Source: Erythroxylum novogranatense (taxonomy: Eukaryota; Streptophyta; Magnoliopsida; Malpighiales; Erythroxylaceae). From it: DNA of 64,000 bases. Under the pieces are notes generated by a model, which saw only the letters and a program-made list of their open reading frames with translations, was not told where the DNA came from and ran no database searches. Of this stretch, positions 10,582-23,880 are shown piece after piece (position 1 is the stretch's first letter; the number at the start of each line of letters is the position of its first letter). The stretch lies in NCBI GenBank assembly GCA_029891385.1, contig JAIWQS010000024.1:186001-250000 (forward strand). Direction: 5' to 3'. A program made the translations under genes and the position numbers.

Positions 10582-13500
10582 TGTTGGACCCCGAACCTTG
10601 AAGCAAAAATTAGAAATATGAACATCAAAATAAATGAATGTTTTAGTATATAAATTGTGTTATAGATGTTATTTGTGCCTTAATGAGATATGGGTTTGAG
10701 TAAGGAAAATGAGTTGAGAAGCCTTAAGCATGTATTATGATTAGATATGTAAGACATTATGGAAAAGCAAGAGATTATGAATGACAAGATGCTATGGAAT
10801 GTAAGAAATCATATGAATTGAGGTTGAGATTGGATAAATTCCAAATGATAGTTGAATTGTTATAAATGATGTGCAATTAAGAAAGTGAAGTTAGGATGAA
10901 TGTTAAATGTATATGCTGATTCAAGGGAAATTAAGGAATGATTGAAATAGAATTGGCCAAAGTGGCCTTCTATGAAGTTGTAGCTTACTCTTTTATCTTT
11001 CCAACGAGATCAGTATGCAGATTTCGAGATCGAGTTAAGAGTTATAGTTGATACAAGTTACGATGTTATATAAGATTTATGTTAGTGACAACTTTGATGA
11101 ATGTTTGAGACTTGTGGTTTTGATGAACCAATTTAGTTGAGATTTGAGAAGTTCATGAATTGAATTTGTTGCTCGAATTGTTATGAAGTGTTTAGGCCTT
11201 TGAATAAGTAAATATGTGAAGATTATAAGTGTATATGATGTTAGTTGGGATGTGGGAAGCATTGGAAAAAGGTTGAAGAGGTTTTGGAAATCGCATGTCC
11301 GTTAGACGGATATGGAAGTCCGTTTAACAGACAGCCTCAGGTCAAAAGGACCCCTTCCCTTGCTCATGTCCGTTTAATGGACATTCTTGGATGGTTTGGT
11401 ACACTTTGGGCCGTATGTGTTCGTTAAACGGACAGCCACGGGTTACCTTGGGAAAAATGCAATTTTGACCATTTTAGAGGCCGAATCTGATTTTGTGGTC
11501 TTCATAAGAGTTGTAGATCTAGAAGTCTAATTTCTAATGATCTAAGAACGAAAGCAATCAAAGTTCTATATTGAAAGTTATGGCATTTACGCCAAAAGAG
11601 TTTCAAATCGATTTAGGGTTTGAACATGTTGAGTTGTTTTGATCATAACTCACTCATCCGACCTCGGATTGAGGCGATTATTGAAGCATTGAATTCCTAA
11701 AACATGTTTCTTTCTCTCCATGAAATTTTGTATTAATTGGAATTGAATTGAAAGAGTTTGATTGAATCATATGATAATCGGAATGATTTGTCTCATTATG
11801 AGCCTGCTATTTTTCCTTCCTCATCCGACCTTATCAAATCTTTTGCTTATATCTTGTCTGTCCGACATCCGAATGACTTGGTTCTCGAAGCGTTGGATTC
11901 CTAAGACAATGAATTTCATTTATATGAAATTTGTGAATTTTAGAGATTTAATTGAGTAAGATTATTTGAATCAAAGTGAGGCGGAAAGTTTCGAACATAG
12001 TTGGTATTTTGTGAAATCGGGATCTGTGGAGATCCGATTGAGCGATATTTAAGGCAAAATAAAATTAAGATATGGAGCTACAATTGTTATGAAGAAATGA
12101 AATTTCAATTTAGCCTTTAAGAATGCTAATTTGTGGAAGGAAGTGAATTGCTAGAAAATGTGTTAGTAGAATGATATGTCCGACATGTTTTGAGCATAAC
12201 TTTTGATGTAGTGCTCCGAATTGAATGATTTTTAAGGCATTATGAAATTAAGACATAGAGGAATAATTTTCTAGAAGGAAGTTTTGACAAATTCCTTCAA
12301 ATGGATAGTATGAAACATGTCCGCAAGTGAACATGACTTAAAGAAATGTTCAGGGGCAGTTTTGGAAGTTAACTTAAAGATTAAAGTTTATAGGCATATG
12401 AGGAGGGGCGAAAGGGTCTTTTCACCCCCATTTTAATGACATGGCATATAAAAAAGGGGGATGGTCATTAGTTCTAGAAGAGACTCACGAAAATGAATGA
12501 AAGAAAACAAGAAGAGGAGAGGAGAAGCAAGTTCGTAGGAGAAAGAAGAGAGAAAAGAGAGATGTTGCTAGGGTTTCGTTTTCTTTGGCTTACAAGCATG
12601 ATTTTTACATGGATTCAAGAAGAAAAACATGGAAGGGGGTGAAAGCTACAAGATGGGTCAAGCAAAAAGTCGAAAATGGTGGAAGATAAAGGTAAGAGAA
12701 CCTTATGAGCTTTGAGATTTTCTTGGGTTTTTGGTTGTTTTGGTATGAGATGGATATGTGTTTGTGATTTATGGAGTTAATGTTGGTGATTTAGCCTTAG
12801 GTTATGTTTAATCTTGGATGAGAAATTAATTAGAACTTATGCCAAATTATATGAGTGGGGATTTTGGAAGATTATGTTGTAGAGAGGTTGGAAACCTTAT
12901 GGGTTTGTGAAATATGATGGTTATGATGTGGGTTTTTGGTTGACTTTGGTTTAGGAAATTTTATATTGGAAGAACCAAGGAAGCTATGGACAATTGATGA
13001 TTGGATCAAGCTTATGGCATGGAATCTAAGGTGGGTAATATGTTTGTTTTTTTTCAAGTTTTTAAGCTGATTGAAAATTTTGGAAAAAGTCAAGAAAGTG
13101 ATCATGTTTTATAAGCTATTGTTTTGGCAAATGATTGAACCAAGTGATTTGGGAAAAATTATGAATTATTAAGTTCATTGTTTCAAATGGTTTAAGAAAT
13201 TTCTATGAATATTTTGAACAAGTTTTCATGAATGATTTAAATTGTTATCTAATGGATTTTTGAATGATTTAATAAAAATGAAATACTCGTTTGAATTTCT
13301 TTGTGTTTAATTGATTGAAATTCAATATATGAATTTGTATGCCATGATTTTTAAATGATTTGAAATTGTCTAAAGTGTGCAATCCTTGTTTGGGATGATT
13401 GAGAATTTTTAAGTGAATTATGGTTTGTGAATTATGTAAATTGTGAAGTGATGCTAGAAATGCATATATATGTCATACTCATGAAATCAAAGTGTTCAAG

Positions 13501-15249
13501 AATGTGCCATTTGGGCAAAGCAATTTTAAATGCATGAATTACATGTTATGTGGGTGCGGCATAGTCCCTCAAGAACCGTCACGTGCGTTGACTCATGTGT
13601 ATAGCCTTCTCGGCTGCTTTCAAGAGTGGCACGGAGTTCCTTTAGGACTCCACTTATGTGTAAGACTACAAGACCATTTTATGAAATTGTGTAGTCATCA
13701 AGTGTATGGACTTGCCAAACCATTATGATGTGTTATAGGATTTTGATGTTACTTGAAATGTGGTGCATTCATATCTTTAAAATTGTTCATGCTTTGTGAA
13801 AGGAAAAATTTGAGTTTTACGAGAAATAAGAATGTGAGGTTTTTAACTGTGACAGTTTTGGAAATTGTGTATAAATGTTTTGAAAAGTTGAAGAGTTTGT
13901 GAAATAAACGTTTGATGAAATTTCTACTATGAAATTCTTTATAAGATTGCCAAAATTTTGAGAAAAGATTTTGCTTATTTTCCAACTTATAAGCATATTA
14001 TCCACGAGCTCTCTAGCTCACCTCCCTTTCATCCCCATCTCTAGGTATTCGAGAAGGAGATCGGATGAAAGCATGGCAAGACTTTATGTTCGTTTTGTAT
14101 ACTGTGTGTTTTGTATAAAGTAGAGTTTATAATGATTTTGTATAAGTCTTTGATATGGCTTAAATTGCCATAAATGTATTACAAGCATTTTATTGCAGGA
14201 TGTATGAGAATTATGATACTGTATAAGAACATGATTTATGGAATTGGAAATGTATTTGGCTATGGATTGTTCATATGGGTTAATTGGAATGTACATATAT
14301 ATAGATATGGATGATCATGTTTGATGATGAGATTTGAATTGTGAAGATTTATAAAATGCGATTGGTTGAGTTTGATGGGAGCATTAAATTGTATATGAGT
14401 TAATGGAAATTGTACATGAGTTTGAATGTGATGAATATTGAATTGGATATGAAAAATGATTGGAAAGGATTAGAAATAGGATTGCGTTATGCTGAGATCC
14501 CGGATTATGATGCATGTGTGATTGTTTGAAAGTTATAGCAGTGAGTTTACTATTTGCAGGTTTTTGGATAGGTTAAAATGCAGCTGCCATGCTGCCCAAA
14601 ATTTTCAAATAAAATGGGTTGTATGGCAATGTTAATGTGAGAATAAGATTCTTGTTATAGATGATAGTGAGATATGCATGTTTAAGAGAAACTAAGTACT
14701 TTGAGTCTGATTAAGGACGAATTTGCAAAAAGGGAAATTACATTACTTTGATTAGCATGAGTCTTGAAAAGATGCATAAGATGCAAAAAAAAAAAGAATA
14801 AAAAGAGAAAAACAAAATTTTATACCGATTTCGGATTAGTTAATCCAAGGTTTCCAACGCTATGATTAAGATATTTGTATCGGTTGTCGGTTTCAGTTTT
14901 ATTTGCTTCAATCCGTTTGTTTCGCATTCGTATTCGATTTCCATTTGTATTCGATTCGACTTATTTGATATTCGTTTTCGGTTGGATTCGATCCTTTTAA
15001 CCGCATTTGTTGCATTTCATTCGATATACATTGATTACGTTTGTTTGAATCGCCGACCCACTTGTCACATATGTTTCGGTTTTTCGTTAGCCGTCTTTCA
15101 TTTCCGATTCATGTGTTTAATTCGCTATATGGTCCGATTCATTGTTTTCGTACCATTTCGGATTCGTTTTCAGAATGATTTTGTTCATTTTAATCAGTGA
15201 TAGCGTGTTAAGTGTTTAAGCAGTTGGGTCTCGGAAATGGGATCCAACA
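10582..15249 (+). mobile_element. Solo LTR (4.67 kb) of the TGTTGGACCCC gypsy family
   Basis: Begins TGTTGGACCCCGAACC and ends GGGATCCAACA, flanked by a perfect 5-bp duplication CGATG. It shares ends and scattered internal blocks with the LTRs of the element at 19558-28888 but is clearly more diverged. A TATA-like CATATAAAAAAGGGGG lies at about 12444-12460, after the word ATGACATGGCA that the relatives also have. Internal landmarks are a palindrome cassette at 11295-11434, a donor-like AAAG/GTAAGAG at 12690 and acceptor-like CTCTAG/G at 14044 and TTTGCAG/G at 14559. No coding region, PBS or PPT is present, which fits LTR-LTR recombination. Short ORFs inside are not conserved genes. Confidence 0.9.
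11295..11434. repeat. Palindrome cassette in the 10582 solo LTR
   Basis: Four decayed copies of the inverted repeat GTCCGTT-T-AACGGAC stand at about 11297, 11319, 11368 and 11420, each with one to three mismatches. The same word occurs six times in element B's LTR at 36008-36190. Confidence 0.85.
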
Positions 15250-16241
15250 CGATGCATGTCACTGCTGGATTGAAACGATGTGTTGTGAATGAAGAATCAT
15301 CTATGTTGTGACATGTTAGTTTAAGACACATCTTTATTGAGAGAATTAAGAGATTAGTAAACGATGGGTATTTAGTACTTTGGATTTTGTTGACTTTGAG
15401 ACTTGCGTGGATCGCATTAAGAGTAAACAAACTAACAAGTCTAAAAGGGGTGCCAAGAGGAGTACAAACCAATTAGAAATCATACATACAAATATTTTGT
15501 GTCCAGATATGGATGTAAATAGTCCAAAATACTTTATCACTTTCATAGACGACTATTCGCGATATATGTATCTCTACTTACTTCGTTCTAAGGACGAAGC
15601 TTTGGATGCCTTTAAAATGTTTAAGGCTGAAGTGGAGAATCAATATGAAAAACTGATTAAAATCGTGAGTTCAGATAGAGGTGGAGAGCATTATGGTAGA
15701 TACACTGAAAGTTGATAAACACCTAGTCCTTTTGCGAAGTTTCTTCAGGAACATGAGATTGTTGCCCAGTACACTATGCCTGGTTCTTCGGATCAGAATG
15801 GTGTGGTAGAAAGAAGAAACCGGACCTTAATAGACATGGTGGGAAATATAAGGAGTAACACAAAATTTCCTTAATTCCTATGGACTGAGGCTCTAAAGAC
15901 GACTTTGAATATATTAAACCGAGTTATAACCAAGGCTGTCTCAAAGACACCTTTTGAGTTATTTAAGGGTTAGAAACCGAGTTTGAGGCATATACGCATT
16001 TGGGGATGCCCGTTTGAAGTGAGAATTTACAACCCACAGGAGAAGAAGCTAGACCCAAGGACCATTAGTGGGTATTTCATTGGATATGCTGAATGGTCTA
16101 AGGGATATAGATTCTATTGTCCATCTCACAATACTAGAATTGTGGAATCAAGAAATGCAAAATTTCTTGAGAATGACTTGATTAGTGGGAGTGGTCATTT
16201 TCTAGACATAGTTTCTAAAAGGGGTCATTATGAAGCTCAAC
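15250..16241 (+). pseudogene. Copia A integrase, broken
   Basis: Coding resumes exactly after the CGATG duplication with the GAG-pre-integrase segment (KRCVVNEESS, later CVDRIKSKQ where relatives have a zinc-type cysteine pair). In the catalytic core the first acidic position reads IHTNILCP, so D is replaced by N. The second is kept in SDRGGEHYG and the glutamate in NGVVERRNRT. The C-terminal part has FELFKG, RIWGCPFEVRIYNP and GYFIGYAEWSKGYRFY. Stops lie at about 15713-15718, 15872-15876 and 15972. The frame ends in HYEAQ where element B is inserted and continues at 38014. Confidence 0.9.
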
Positions 16242-18016
16242 TATAACACCCCACTCTTGCAAGACCTGAACCTGACATCGATGGTGATATCCGAGTCTGT
16301 GCCGCGCGAGGGTGGTATGCTACTGCACTCATTTAGTCAAAACTCAGTATAATTTTTTTTCTTTTTTTTTCAAACTATGATCACAATTGTAATATGCCAA
16401 AATCAGAAATCAATTTGAGTGGCCCATTTTCATTCAGAACATCTTCAATCATACACTACAATCAATAGAATTTCAATTGCCCATTTGGGGCCCACTATAA
16501 TTACAAAACACTATTTTTCAGAAAATGCGGAATACAAATTTACACAAAATACTAAAATACTGAATGTAGACGCAACTGATTCCGACCTCTATCTTTCACT
16601 TGCATGCAGTAGGCATACTCTTGTTTGTCTAACGGGGTACTCTTCAGAGCCTGAAAAAAATAATTGCAAATTTTGGGTGAGTTTTGCAAACTCAGTGAGT
16701 GACCATCATCGATGGCTCACCCAATCACATAATACATATCACAACATTACACATTTTGCACTTCTCGTTCAATACAATATAATCCCTTATTTTATGCAGA
16801 TGTAGTGCACATGAGACTCACTTTTCATTTGTTATTTTGTTGCGACCGAGTGACTAAACTGTCCCTTATAGAGCTCATTAATAACTGTCCCATACAGGGC
16901 TCATTAAACATTGAACCTGAGGCTCTGATTCACTTTTGAGCCCGAAGCTCATTTTCACACGTTAAGCTTTAAGCTCTAATCGTTGGTTACTCTGGTCACA
17001 ACTACTATTATATTTCATGCATTAATGGTATGGAATGCATCACTCACATTTGCATAAACACATTCAATCATTTTCCCATGTCATCGGACCTTAGTCCGGT
17101 ATTCAACATTAAAGTTGAGAAATCATACTTTCAGTCATATGCAAATTTGCATTCAGATCACATTAACAATCACATTAAGTACACTTAATTCATCTCATTC
17201 ACATACAAGTAGCATTTCAATACCCCATTCAAAAATCACATCTTCGGACCTTCTGTCCGGTAACCAACATAATCAATCACATTCAGAAAATCAATCAATA
17301 GTCAATTCATACACAAATTCAAATAATGAAATAAGACCATCTAGGTCTATTCACAGTATGCTCCAATTTAGCAATTTCTTCCAAGATCTAGATACTCCTT
17401 AATATGGGCACGTATCCTGCACATTGACATTATGTCATACATACAATGCACATACATTAATACTTGCACAATTATAACCATTCGTATAATGCACACATGT
17501 GTATGACAATGCATATTCATGACAATCCCGGGTATCTTCCCTCTAATACATCTCAAAGTCATTCTTATATGAGAACTCCACTAAGTATAAATTATACTTA
17601 GGTTTATGCTTTACTAAACCCATTAAAATCTCCATTTCTTTCTCATTGATTCACTTCAGAAATTTCCAAATCATATTTTTGGGTCTATCTTTCACATCAA
17701 ATTAGAAAGCGAAATTGATATGATTTGATCATACTCTTTTTGAGAAAAGTGTTCCTCTATGTCTTATGTTTCTATGGACACCAAAATCACTCAATTTGGT
17801 TTAGTACTTTGGAAGATATGCCTCAATCACTTTTAGACTGCTCTTATCCAAAACAGTGTACTATATCCATCTTCAATATAGAAATTCAATATTTTAGACA
17901 CTAAATCAGAATTCGACTTCTTGAGACCATTTGTATACCCATATATCTAGGTCACTCTAATTTAAAAATCACTTTATTTCTTGTTCTACCCTTCCCGTAG
18001 GTAATGGGATGTTACA
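16242..18016 (-). repeat. Element B 3' LTR, internally deleted
   Basis: Matches 33863-35586 and 37960-38008 but lacks the ~2.37 kb between them. The join falls at TCACTT, which is present at both edges of the missing segment in the other LTR (35581-35586 and 37960-37965). The first base pair has decayed from TG to TA on the plus strand. The open frame at 16419-16805 has a copy at 34040-34435 only because LTRs are copies; it shows no protein motif. Confidence 0.9.
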
Positions 18017-18050
18017 ATTCTCCCCTCCTTAAAGAAATTTCGTCCTCGAA
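18017..18050 (-). promoter_or_regulatory. Polypurine tract and conserved 3' motif of element B
   Basis: On the minus strand the sequence AATTTCGAGGACGAAATTTC is followed by TTTAAGGAGGGGAGAAT, directly before the LTR. This block is typical of the 3' end of plant chromovirus gypsy elements and also occurs in the unrelated-LTR element at 24495-24531. Confidence 0.85.
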
Positions 18051-19552
18051 ATTAATATCTAATTAAGCACTAAGGCATGGGTACTATTATCACTTATGCT
18101 CCTTCGTTTCCTATATCACTTCGCCACTCAAATACTACCTTTTGAATGACCACAGTTGGTAGATTCAATAGGTCTCTCAATCCATTGTTTAGATATCACA
18201 CTTTCTTAATTATTTCCTTGATGAATTTCATATAGACCAATGTATGTCAAACTTAGTTTCCCCAATTTATACCTTTATCTCCATCTAAGCACACCTTTGC
18301 AGAGGTGATACTCTTTGAAGTATGTCATCTTTCGATTGCTGTTTTACATCTCTTTATTGTCAAAACACTTAGCTCTTATATTAATTTCACGATATTCCAT
18401 AACCTCGATGTTGATCCACTTAACTCATTCGTCATTAGCTGAGATCACTAAACCCCTATTACAGATTCCTATGTTATCTCTCATCAATTTTTGGCCTTCA
18501 ACCATTTTTTTAGGCCATGATCATTTCAATATAGGGGTGGACAACTCCTTTTGTGTCATATGACCCCTTATACACTATTGTAATGGTATCGTCAATATCA
18601 CATTTGGTATGCCTACAGTCAATTTGAATGATAAATTAATCTCATGTTCTTATGGACTCCAAAAATATAAGCTGTACACCTGTCTCCAATAGTCAAGACT
18701 ATTGGTAACTCAAACGTATAATCACTCGGTTTTCCATTCTTAGCCATCAATTGTACTTTTGATGTACTCTTCCTAGGACATATAGCTTCAATGGTTTCTT
18801 ATGTTTTCTCTAACAGTCTCTTTATCAGATATTACACATACTTCTGGATTTGTTTTCAATTCCTGGATAAGGTTCACAATTTTCTAAATCCTCAATTTGG
18901 GCTTTGCCAATCCTTTTATACCTTTCAATAGCTAAAAAAATACTTCCTTTTTGCCCCTTTTTAGGTCGACATTCTGTGCTCATTACACTAGGTTTGATAA
19001 CCTCCATATTTATGATACTATGCTATTGAATTTCCATTCAATACATTGAATGGCAACACTAGCTTCATTAGGAAGCACTTATTTGCACCATCCCTTTCAA
19101 CTCTTTCAAACTCACTAATTACTCCAATCTTTACCGATCTGAATATTCAAATATACCTCAAAAAGGTTTTTGTACATATAGTGTCTCCAAGCTTTTACAT
19201 CAATTACCATTACAGCAAATTCCAAGTTATACATCCAAATTAAGCCCATGTTATAATTGTCCCTAGGTACACAAAATCCCTTGATACTATTACAACAAAT
19301 TGCATCTCAATCTTTACCGGAAACCTTCATTACGTACTGCAAAATCTCCAAATCAAAGCTGTACACTTAGCATTGGGGTTCTAAAATTCCTCAAAAATTC
19401 TTTTTACATTCATCACTGATACGACTTACATATTTTTTCTCAAATATTTAAAATTTCCTCTCACTTTGTTTTCCAACACTGTCACTATACCATGTATGAT
19501 CATAGTCACTAGTTGATAAAATTTTGTTAGGATCATTTGGACCTCCAATAAC
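18051..19552 (-). pseudogene. Element B internal domain, 3' half: decayed gypsy pol
   Basis: Nearly all coding signal is lost. The clearest remnant is at about 18228-18275 on the minus strand, reading KLGKLSLTYIGLYEI, which matches the integrase C-terminal region of chromoviruses. Further downstream, toward the PPT, weak similarity to the end of such polyproteins may remain (18100-18200). The rest has frequent stops in all frames. Lineage rests mainly on this fragment and the 3' motif. Confidence 0.55.
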
Positions 19553-19557
19553 ATAAT
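19553..19557. repeat. Target-site duplication ATAAT, left copy
   Basis: ATAAT precedes TGTTGGACC at 19558 and recurs at 28889-28893 after the element's last base, defining its two ends. Confidence 0.9.
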
Positions 19558-22500
19558 TGTTGGACCCCGATCTTTGAGTGAAAATTTGAATTATGAAAAT
19601 AAAATTTAAGGAGTACTTTGTGTATGTATTGTGTAATAGAGTACTTAAAATTTAAAGAATATTGAGAATAAAAGAAATGATCTGATTTTGATATCTTTGG
19701 GGTTTTTAGTGGATTGGTATGATTTATGAAATTAAGTGGATGAGTTGATTGAAATTAAGTTGAGAATCATGACTAAAATGAGAAAGTGTGAAAATATGAA
19801 AAATTGTGAAATAGTTGACTTTTTGGCATTTGAAAGTTGACTTTTGATTTAGGCATAATTTGAGAAAATGGTCTTCTGGAAACTTGTAGGTTATGTTAAG
19901 AGCTTTCTGTAGCTATAAAGTTTGATATTTTTTGATATCGGAAGTGAATGCTATGATCAGGCAAAGTTTATGTGTGATAGGGTTGACTTTTGACTTTAAT
20001 TATGATTGAAACTTTGACTGAGAAATTAACCTAGTTAGAGGTTAATTGAGCTTTGATGTTCTTCATGAAAATTTAAGGATTTGTTTTGATCTTTATTTTG
20101 ATATAAAGTATGCAATTTTTCGATCTCGAAATAATAAGTTATGATTTTTACAAGTTTATATTGTGGTTTTAGCATGATTATTAGAGGATAGTATCTTTGA
20201 CCGGAAAATGGACTCCCGTAGGAGTCAAATTGATTTTTATGTCCTTCATGGAAGATGTAGAGCTTCCTTTAAGCTTTCTATATAGACTAAGTTTGTCAAA
20301 ATTGGAGTTCGAGATTAAGAGTTATGAATTTCGGAAGTTTTGGATTTTATGTGAAAAAAAAGAGGAAAATGAAGTACCCCACCGTCACTAGGGCGACGTA
20401 TCGCCGTAGCGATGGCGAGCGTCCGGCTCGCGTCGCTACATGCGCAGCACGCGGGTGTTTTCGCTTGGTGCGACGCCGTTTTTATTTCTCCAAAACGGCG
20501 CCGTTTTGATTCCTTTTGTTAGCCTCCTTTCACAAATTCGACCTTTGTCCACTATTTTGCTCATATCTTTTCCGTCCGACATCCGATCGAGTTGATTCTT
20601 GCAGCGTTGGATTCCTAAGACAATTTCCTACATTCTCATGGAAAATTTGTAATTTTATGAGATTAAATAAATGGTGTTTAATTTAATCAAAGTGAGTCGG
20701 GAAATTTTCAGATCATAGTTCAGTGTTTTGTGAAATTCGGGATCTGTAGAGATCCGATTGAAGCGATTCATGAGGCGAAATAAAGATAAGACAAGGGGCT
20801 ACAAATCATATGAAGAAATGAAATGTCAATTTTGCCCTAAGACCCTCAAATTATGGATGGAAGTTCAAATTCGTGTGCAGTTTTTGGATTTGGAACATCT
20901 ACGAGTATGTTGAGAATAACTTTTGATCTGGGAATCAAAATGAGACGGTTCTTATTTTGAATTAAACTAGAGACATAAGGCTACAATTGTTATGAAGACA
21001 TCGAGTTTCAATTCTGGGATTAAGAATGTGAAATTTTGGACGGAAATAATCGTACATGGAAAATGTGTTAGAATATGGATATTCCCGAACTATTTTTCTC
21101 ATAACTTTTGGTGTAGTGATCCGAATCGAGCGCGGTTGGTGGCGTTGGATTCGTATGATTGAGAGGAACATTTCTCGAGAAGGAAGTTTCAACAAATTCC
21201 TTCAACGTGATAGTGCGAATCAAACCCGCAAGTGAGAATGTCATAAAGCAAAGTATAAGGGCAAATTTGGAATTAGGCAAAAAAGGTAAGGTATTTTGGT
21301 CTTTGATCAATTTTTAATGACATGGCATGAGATATTTAAGATGGTTGTCGTTTGTGGTGGCTGAAGACTCACGAAAATTCTAGAGAATTAAAGAAGAGAA
21401 TGAGAAGAAGGAATAAAAGATGAAGGAGAAGATGAAGGTCGACGGTGGAGAAGGAGAAAAACTTAGAGAGTTTGATTTTTTTTTTGGAGATTTCATGCTT
21501 GTTTTGAAGTAGTTTCAAGAGGAAACTTATGGAAGGAGAGGAAAGCTTCTCTTGGGACTTAAAAAATCCGAAAATGAAGAGGAGAAGAGATAAGAGAAAA
21601 TTTTCTACTTTGAGTTTTTATTGATTTATTGGTTTAGGAATATGGAAAATAATGGGGATATGTGATTTATGAAGCTAGTTTGGATGTATATGCCTTAAGT
21701 GATGTTTAAATTTTGAATGGAAATTAATTAAGGTTTAGGTTAAATTTTGTATTTGAGGATTTAGTGAATTATTGGTGTTGAAGTATAGATATTAATATGG
21801 GTTTGAAAATTTTGAAATTAGTTTTGAAGAAATTGTGAATTATGATATGGAATTTGGAGAAATTTAGTTTAGGCCAATTGTGAAAATTAAAGTGTGTGAA
21901 AAGTTATAATTTAGAAAGCTTGGAAAATGATGCTTATGAATTTCCTATAGTTAAGGTTGAGAATTATGCAAATTATGATGATGAATTTGGATATTTATGG
22001 CATAGGAAATTTTTAAATTGAAGAAAGAAGAAGGAATTTGGAGAATTGACGATTTGGACAAACTTCTCGCATCATTTCAAGGTGGGTAGCATATTTATAT
22101 TTTGATCTCGTAAGCTTAATACTAATTTTCAAAATTAAAGAAAGCAAAATGTGAATTTTGTTAAATTATTGTTTTTGTAAATGTTTAAAATTATGATTTC
22201 TGAGTGATTTTTGAAAATGCAAGATTGAAGAAATGCTTAGCTTGTGAATGATTTGACAAATTTGAAAAATGTGCTTTATGTAAATGTTGTTTTAAAGAAA
22301 TAACTTGCATTCATTGCTCTGATTTTGATCTATACGTGATTAAATTGCTGAATTGAAATTGAATATGTTTATTAATGTGAATATGCGATTGTGTCCAGTG
22401 TGAAAAGTTTGAAAAGTAAGATTTTGAAAAGTGCCTTCGGGCAATTCGAATCTTTGTTTTCGTTTACGTGTTATGTGGGTTCGGTTAGGTCCTTTGGTGA

Positions 22501-23880
22501 GTCGTATTTGTCTCTATTTGTATAGCTTTCGCCCTGGCTGCCCGCTAGTGGCATAGAGCTCGATTCGGACTCCTTCACGGCTAATCGGATCGCTGCAGAA
22601 AGTGTAGTACGTTTCGCTCACGATCTGCAGGACCATTATGCGAGAATGTGCGACGCTCGTTTGGACCGAACCAAACCATTTTGATATGTTTTGTGATTTT
22701 GATTTTGTTTATGTGCATGAAATTTTTCCGATGTGATTGCATTCATGTTTATGAGAAATTTTGAAAAAAAAAGAAAAGGGGTTTTTAACCAGGAAATTTT
22801 AGAAATTTGATATGTAAAGTTTGGAAAATTGAAAAGGGTTTGAGAAAAATATTTGAAAGTTAAAAGTTTGAAAACTACGCCTTTTGGCAAAAGCTTGTGA
22901 AAAATGATTTCGCTTATTTATCGATTTATAAATGTGTTATCCACGAGCTTCGAGCTCACCCCTCTTTCATCCCCATCTCCGTGTTTCGAAAGGTGAGATC
23001 GGATGAAAGAATGTGAAGACTTTGGGTCCGTTTTGCATCGTTAGTATGGTTGTGGAAATATTGAGATTTGGAATATTTTGTAAATGGTTTGAATTTCCAT
23101 TAAGTGATTATGATGTTTTTCGAATGTATGAAGATTATGTTGAATGTTTGAGAGTAAGAAATTGTATATGATTTGGAAATTTGTATATGAGTTTGGTATT
23201 GAATTGAGAATTATGGAAGTATTAGATTTAGGTTTGCGTTTTCTTTGGTGTTTGGATTCGGACGGAGAGTCCGATGATTCGAGATCTGTTTGGCTTTTAG
23301 AAGTGTATTTCTTTACCCTTGCAGGTTTGGGTTAGGATAAAGGCGGCAAGTTATGTGTTGAAATTTCGATAAAATTTTAAGATTTGTATGGATAAATAAG
23401 AATATGATCAGATTTAAAGATTTGCATGAGAGTGATTTTTTCAAAAGTGGAATGTGGTTGTGTGATTTGAATGAGGTTGAATAATGAGGTAAGAAATGAG
23501 AATAAGAAAAGGAAAAATTTTTTTTTACCGGATTTCGGTTCTGCTTAGTCTAAGGTTCCAATGCAACTTTTCATTTCCTAAGATTTGCACTTTCGGATGT
23601 CGGCATTTGTTTCGCTTGCGATTTGTATTCGATCCGCTATTTACTTTTGGTTTGATTTGATTCAATTCGCTTTGTGATCCGATTTGCATTTCGTTCCGCT
23701 TTCGTTTTATTCTGTTTCCGTATGATGCGATTCGGTTCCGTTTCGTTTTTCGTTTCGCGTCATCTATTGCTTTGTTTCCGATTCAAAAATTTTGATGCGA
23801 CATTTCCGCTTCCATTCGATTCCGTTTTCTTCGTTTTTTGTTTTCTGGTTGGGATCCGGTTCCCAGATCGGGTCCCAACA
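19558..23880 (+). repeat. 5' LTR of the giant-LTR element
   Basis: Starts TGTTGGACCCCGATC and ends GATCGGGTCCCAACA, giving a ~10-base terminal inverted repeat. Landmarks: palindrome cassette at 20385-20508, the conserved word AATGACATGGCATGAG near 21318 with AT-rich sequence after it (likely promoter zone), an A/G-rich segment at 21385-21470, and an acceptor-like CTTTACCCTTGCAG/G at 23324. No conserved ORF. Confidence 0.93.
20385..20508. repeat. Palindrome cassette in 5' LTR of the giant-LTR element
   Basis: A G+C-rich island in AT-rich LTR sequence. It holds GGCGACG, CGCCGTAGCG, GGCGAGCG and GGCTCGCG words and ends with the perfect 18-base palindrome CAAAACGGCGCCGTTTTG at 20491-20508. Confidence 0.85.

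Noticed and set aside
14862..15200. 112-codon F/R/S-rich ORF near the end of the solo LTR
   Set aside because: A low-complexity TTCG/TTTCG-rich U5 region; the related LTRs at 23580-23880 and 28560-28860 have the same composition without the frame.
16419..16805. 128-codon ORF with a 131-codon copy at 34040-34435
   Set aside because: The copy exists because both lie in LTRs of element B. No protein motif, and on the strand opposite to the element.
20962..21310. Overlapping ORFs repeated at 25955-26303
   Set aside because: Conserved only as parts of the two LTRs of one element; they contain non-synonymous changes and no known domain.
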